From Lachnospiraceae bacterium (GTDB lineage Bacteria > Bacillota > Clostridia > Lachnospirales > Lachnospiraceae): a stretch of DNA of 62,161 bases. Shown here one piece after another: positions 59,199-62,161 of this stretch. Every line of letters begins with the position of its first letter. Position 1 is the first letter of the stretch. Location of the stretch: assembly GCA_015057665.1 (NCBI GenBank), contig SVDY01000009.1, positions 24,987 to 87,147 of the forward strand, written 5' to 3'. Made by a program: the position numbers and the translations under genes. Under the pieces are notes generated by a model. The model was not told the DNA's origin and made no database searches. It saw nothing but the letters and a program-made list of their open reading frames with translations.

Positions 59199-60407
59199 AT
59201 GATTGAAATAATCGGAGTAGAACATGGAGAAGAGGAACGAAAGAGGCGGAGTCTTCCAAAAAATGTCCGGCAGATTGGCGAATGCAGAGGAAAGCAGAAA
59301 ATATACATAGAGGATTATGTGGTAACCTATCTTAATAAACTATCCAAGCCGGATCAGGTATGCGCCAGAGGGGCCATTCTTTTTGGCGGAACTTTTGATA
59401 CGGAAGAAGGACCAGCCGTCTTTATAAGCGGTGCAATTGAAGCGGGAAATCTGGAACTGGATATGGATGAGACCTTTTTCAATGAAATGATATGGTATGA
59501 ATTGATGGAAAAGGGGGGGCAGTATTTTCCCGGCCAGGATGTAGTGGGATGGTTCCTGTCCCGAATGGGTTACTCGGTGGAAATAAATCAAAAGATGATA
59601 GAAATCCATAAAAAAAACTTTCCGGGAGAATTTAAAGTATTGTACATGATCGATGCCCTGGAAAAGGAAGATGCCATGTATTTATGTGAGAATCAGCAAA
59701 TGACACGTCAGAAAGGTTATTATATTTATTACGAGAAAAATAATGCCATGCAGGAGTATATGTTGGAAATAGAAAGGGGAAAAAGAAAAGATTCAAAGGA
59801 AAAGGCTGTGGAAAATGAAATACGGGGAGACAGAAAAATTGTAAATACTTACCGGAGAATGAGTCAGTATAGGAAAAACAGTAAAAAACAGGATGTAAAG
59901 ATTAAGGCGGTACGTGCCGCCTGTGCAGCGCTTATTTTTCTTATGGGTATTTATATAGCAGGAAAATTGGGCTCTCGGTTTGTCAATATGGGATTCGAAG
60001 ACTATACAATTGCAACGTTCCAGACAGTGAAAAGTGTCTTTATGCCGGAGGAATCAGGCAGAGTAGAAGAAGATATCCGTCAGGGTGAAACTGGCAGTGT
60101 GTCAGAGGGAGAAAGCCTTGCAGATAAGGAAGGGAAAAGCACAACCATAGGAAAGGAAGGGAACAGTACGGACACAGGAAAAGAAGAGAAGACCTCAAAA
60201 GAGACAGAATCAGATGAACTGGAAGAAACAGCAGCTTTTCCGAAGCCGCTGTATTACGTTGTAAAAAAAGGCGACACACTTGTTTCCATCAGCAGAAAGA
60301 TGTATTCATCGGATAAACATGCCCGCCAAATTGCAGAAGCAAATAATCTGTCCAATGCAGATCAGATCTATGTGGGACAGAAAATTTTGATCCCTTCGAT
60401 GGAATAA
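59199..60407 (+). CDS. Membrane protein with degenerate MPN/JAB-like domain and C-terminal LysM
   Basis: 402 residues. The N-terminal part (about 25-190) looks like an MPN/JAB fold: IYIEDYVVTYLNKLS, ARGAILFGGTFDTEEG, VFISGAIEA, then VVGWFLSRMG and YMIDALE. In active JAMM enzymes the fourth segment would read GWYHTHPG; here both His are gone. A basic stretch precedes one membrane segment (about 248-266). An acidic Ser/Thr/Lys linker (290-345) leads to a LysM domain (YYVVKKGDTLVSISRKMYSS to VGQKILIPS). AAAGGAGG precedes the ATG. The MPN call is by pattern and needs checking. Confidence 0.72.
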   Translation: MIEIIGVEHGEEERKRRSLPKNVRQIGECRGKQKIYIEDYVVTYLNKLSKPDQVCARGAILFGGTFDTEEGPAVFISGAIEAGNLELDMDETFFNEMIWYELMEKGGQYFPGQDVVGWFLSRMGYSVEINQKMIEIHKKNFPGEFKVLYMIDALEKEDAMYLCENQQMTRQKGYYIYYEKNNAMQEYMLEIERGKRKDSKEKAVENEIRGDRKIVNTYRRMSQYRKNSKKQDVKIKAVRAACAALIFLMGIYIAGKLGSRFVNMGFEDYTIATFQTVKSVFMPEESGRVEEDIRQGETGSVSEGESLADKEGKSTTIGKEGNSTDTGKEEKTSKETESDELEETAAFPKPLYYVVKKGDTLVSISRKMYSSDKHARQIAEANNLSNADQIYVGQKILIPSME

Positions 60408-60513
60408 CCTCTATTGAATTCCTTGGGAAAATCGTATATAGTAAAAGAAACTGTCAAAATGGGTATTTATGCTCTGGCAGAAGAGACAAAAGGAAAAGAA
60501 TGAAGGTTACTAT

Positions 60514-61758
60514 ATGGATGATATGAATAAAATTGAAATAGTCAGTGATGGCAGCAGGCTCATGTCTTATACGGAACATGAACGAATCAGGAGAAATCGA
60601 AGATTGGGAATAGGGATAGCAGTTGTTCTGGTTGTTATTTCTCTCTTCCTCGCTTATTGGTTCCGCTCTTTTAATTCCTATGAAGAAATTAGATACACGC
60701 AGAATACGGAGGGCAATGGAACAAGATACGAAGTCTTTTTACAAGGATATTTAAAATACAGTAAGGATGGAATCTCCTATCTGAGCCAGAAAGATGAGGT
60801 GCAGTGGACAGAAGCATTTACCATGGGAAAACCATTGGTTGTTTCCAATGGACAGTATGCAGTCGCTGCAGATATGGACGGAAATCTTGTTCATCTGTTT
60901 GATCGAAATGGAAAAGTTGGAGAATTCTCCATGACCCATCCTATAAAAAAGATTTTGCTTGCAAAACAGGGCGTTTTCTGTGTCGTTTTAGATGGAATGA
61001 ATGAAAATTATATCCGTCTTTTTGACACGAAAGGTGTTATGCTGGCAGAGATAAAAACCAAGATTGAAAATAACGGATATCCTATGGCGGTAGCTCTCTC
61101 TTCGGATGCATCCAAACTGGTTGCAAGTTATTACAGAGTAGACGGTATCGATTCTCAGAATATTGTTTCCTTTTATAACTTCGGAGAAGGTGGAAAAGGC
61201 CAGTCCGGCAATCTGGTAGGTACCTACCAGATGGATAATATGCTGATCCCTAAAGTTGCCTTTACAGATGATGACACAGTGTATGTAGTTGGGGACAGCA
61301 GAATGTTGGTATATGATGTGAAAGATATTCCGAAGCAGAAAAAGGAGATTCTTTACCCAGCCAATCCGATTAATATTTTTAATAATGAAGATTACATTGG
61401 ATTTACCTGCGAGAATCCGATAGAAGAGGTCGAGGCAGAGAAAGCAGAACCTTATGAAATCTATGTATATACCAAAAATGGAAATCTGTTAAAACATTTC
61501 GGGGCGGCAGCAGTATATGATAACGTAAAGATGATCGATAACCTTATTGCAGGCTTTACCGGAAATGTATGCAGCATAATCCGGACAAATGGAATGGAAA
61601 TGTTCTATTGTGACATGGGAAAAAATATCGTAGATATTCTTCCTACGAATTCCCGGACGGAATTCCTCTTTGTATACAGTGAAAGCAGTGCAAGAATCCG
61701 TCTGGAGAATATAGTGAAACTGGCGGAAGATACAGAAACCGTGGAGATAGAAGAATGA
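60514..61758 (+). CDS. DUF5711-like single-pass membrane protein
   Basis: 414 residues. A short cytosolic N-terminus with a basic patch (RIRRNRRLG), one membrane segment (about 32-53), then an extracytoplasmic domain of beta-rich repeats resembling WD40/PQQ-like blades (VVSNGQYAVAADMDGNLVHL, KKILLAKQGVFCVVLDG, YPMAVALSSDASKLVAS, AFTDDDTVYVVGD). This fits the DUF5711 family of Clostridia, function unknown. The ATG at 60514 was chosen with GAAGG upstream. It follows the LysM gene by 106 bases and may be cotranscribed. Confidence 0.78.
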   Translation: MDDMNKIEIVSDGSRLMSYTEHERIRRNRRLGIGIAVVLVVISLFLAYWFRSFNSYEEIRYTQNTEGNGTRYEVFLQGYLKYSKDGISYLSQKDEVQWTEAFTMGKPLVVSNGQYAVAADMDGNLVHLFDRNGKVGEFSMTHPIKKILLAKQGVFCVVLDGMNENYIRLFDTKGVMLAEIKTKIENNGYPMAVALSSDASKLVASYYRVDGIDSQNIVSFYNFGEGGKGQSGNLVGTYQMDNMLIPKVAFTDDDTVYVVGDSRMLVYDVKDIPKQKKEILYPANPINIFNNEDYIGFTCENPIEEVEAEKAEPYEIYVYTKNGNLLKHFGAAAVYDNVKMIDNLIAGFTGNVCSIIRTNGMEMFYCDMGKNIVDILPTNSRTEFLFVYSESSARIRLENIVKLAEDTETVEIEE

Positions 61759-61961
61759 AAGAAGAATCCCTTAAAAGAATAAAGAAGACTTTGATCCGGG
61801 ATCGCAAAGCCGCTGAAGGAGAGCAGTGCTCTCCTGGCGGCTTTCATTTTGGTGATTATCGTCCCCGTTATCAAGAGGTCTTTGATATCTATGAAAAAGC
61901 CAAAAATCATGTACGGGAGCAGAAAAAAAAGAATTCAAAAAAAGATGAAAAAAGTTGTTGA
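61755..61961 (+). CDS. Doubtful small basic protein
   Basis: 68 codons, starting in the ATGA overlap with the previous stop, with GGAG eight bases upstream. It is Lys-rich (IKKTLIRDRKAAEG, then EQKKKNSKKDEKSC). A strong hairpin lies within it (61806-61844) and its last codons reach the first rRNA promoter. The overlap and ribosome site favour translation; the hairpin and low-complexity end argue against a conserved protein. Confidence 0.35.
   Translation: MKEESLKRIKKTLIRDRKAAEGEQCSPGGFHFGDYRPRYQEVFDIYEKAKNHVREQKKKNSKKDEKSC
61806..61844 (+). terminator. Terminator-like hairpin before the rRNA promoters
   Basis: AAAGCCGC pairs with GCGGCTTT, enclosing AGGAGAG-CAGTG-CTCTCCT; then TCATTTT. Probably ends the 59199-61758 unit. 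Confidence 0.55.
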
Positions 61962-61986
61962 CATGTGGAGAAGCTTGTGTTAAATT
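61958..61986 (+). promoter_or_regulatory. rRNA operon promoter P1
   Basis: TTGACA (61958-61963) and TAAATT (61981-61986), 17 bases apart, preceded by an A-rich UP-like element. A GTTGCT/AGCAAC hairpin (61994-62008) lies after it. Confidence 0.8.
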
Positions 61987-62051
61987 AATATTCGTTGCTG
62001 AGAGCAACAGGAAAACATTTCAAAACAACTTAAAAAAGATGAAAAAAGTTC

Positions 62052-62080
62052 TTGACAAGTTTGGAACGAGATGTTAAACT
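62052..62080 (+). promoter_or_regulatory. rRNA operon promoter P2
   Basis: TTGACA (62052-62057) and TAAACT (62075-62080), 17 bases apart. The A-rich block and -35 box repeat those of P1 94 bases upstream almost exactly. Confidence 0.85.
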
Positions 62081-62087
62081 ATAAAAG

Positions 62088-62161
62088 CTGTCGCACGAAA
62101 CGACAGAATGGACATTGATAACTGAACAGTAACATGAATCCTTGAAAATTCTTAAGAGAAT
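62088..62161 (+). promoter_or_regulatory. rRNA operon leader
   Basis: A CTGTCG/CGACAG hairpin, then GACATTGATAACTGAACAG, the kind of leader seen ahead of 16S rRNA in Clostridia. The 16S gene itself is beyond the window. Confidence 0.7.

Noticed and set aside
1..62161. CRISPR arrays, insertion sequences and prophage genes
   Set aside because: Looked for regularly spaced direct repeats, transposase motifs and phage structural genes; none was found.

Overview
This window looks like chromosomal DNA of a spore-forming, strictly anaerobic Clostridia, most likely family Lachnospiraceae (Bacillota). The evidence is AT-rich DNA with strong AGGAGG ribosome binding sites and many U-tracted hairpin terminators; a pyrophosphate-dependent phosphofructokinase; a two-cluster [4Fe-4S] ferredoxin; spore genes (cwlD, pdaA, yyaC); and small families typical of this group (DUF951, TSCPD, DUF1858, DUF5711-like). 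The genus cannot be fixed from the sequence alone. No phage, transposase, integrase or CRISPR array was seen.

Layout. 1-8.2 kb: end of an unknown gene, a LysR regulator next to an SLC13-type anion transporter, a D,D-carboxypeptidase, a CPBP protease, YaaA, serine acetyltransferase and an unknown protein. 8.4-13.6 kb: a secreted C39-like protein with a coupled unknown protein, then an operon of coaBC, a minimal orphan microcompartment shell protein, a pseudouridine synthase and a small alarmone synthetase. 13.6-19.5 kb: murG with a TSCPD protein, mtnN, a membrane protein with an unusual leader, pdaA, an HTH-Uma2 protein, tRNA-Leu(CAG), and a probable type I toxin-antitoxin pair. 19.5-23 kb: PPi-PFK, DUF951, and the rpsF-ssb-rpsR operon.

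23.1-42.4 kb is a surface polysaccharide locus. It holds a polyprenyl-phosphate sugar transferase, a TagA/WecG-type transferase, WecB, three further glycosyltransferases, a polymerase/ligase-like membrane protein, two LicD proteins, a flippase, an opine-dehydrogenase-like enzyme and an LTA-synthase-like phosphoglycerol transferase. After a terminator, a separate promoter drives an organophosphate (OPA) transporter, an HTH-LicC-like cytidylyltransferase fusion and UDP-galactopyranose mutase; an LCP ligase with its own promoter follows. Together these suggest a capsule or wall glycan with galactofuranose, ManNAc, and phosphocholine-like and phosphoglycerol substituents. This second unit is the best candidate for an undescribed system: import of an already phosphorylated alcohol, CDP activation, and LicD transfer, without the usual LicA kinase and LicB transporter.

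42.7-62.2 kb: a TIM-barrel isomerase with a duplicated AraC/GyrI-like regulator, gdpP-rplI-dnaB, a RacA-like MerR protein, a ferredoxin, pnp behind a 92-nt hairpin leader, DUF1858, mecA, cwlD, a membrane dipeptidase, an M16 peptidase with a possible AUU start, yyaC, a LysM membrane protein and a DUF5711-like protein. The window closes with tandem promoters and the leader typical of an rRNA operon, whose 16S gene should begin just beyond the end.
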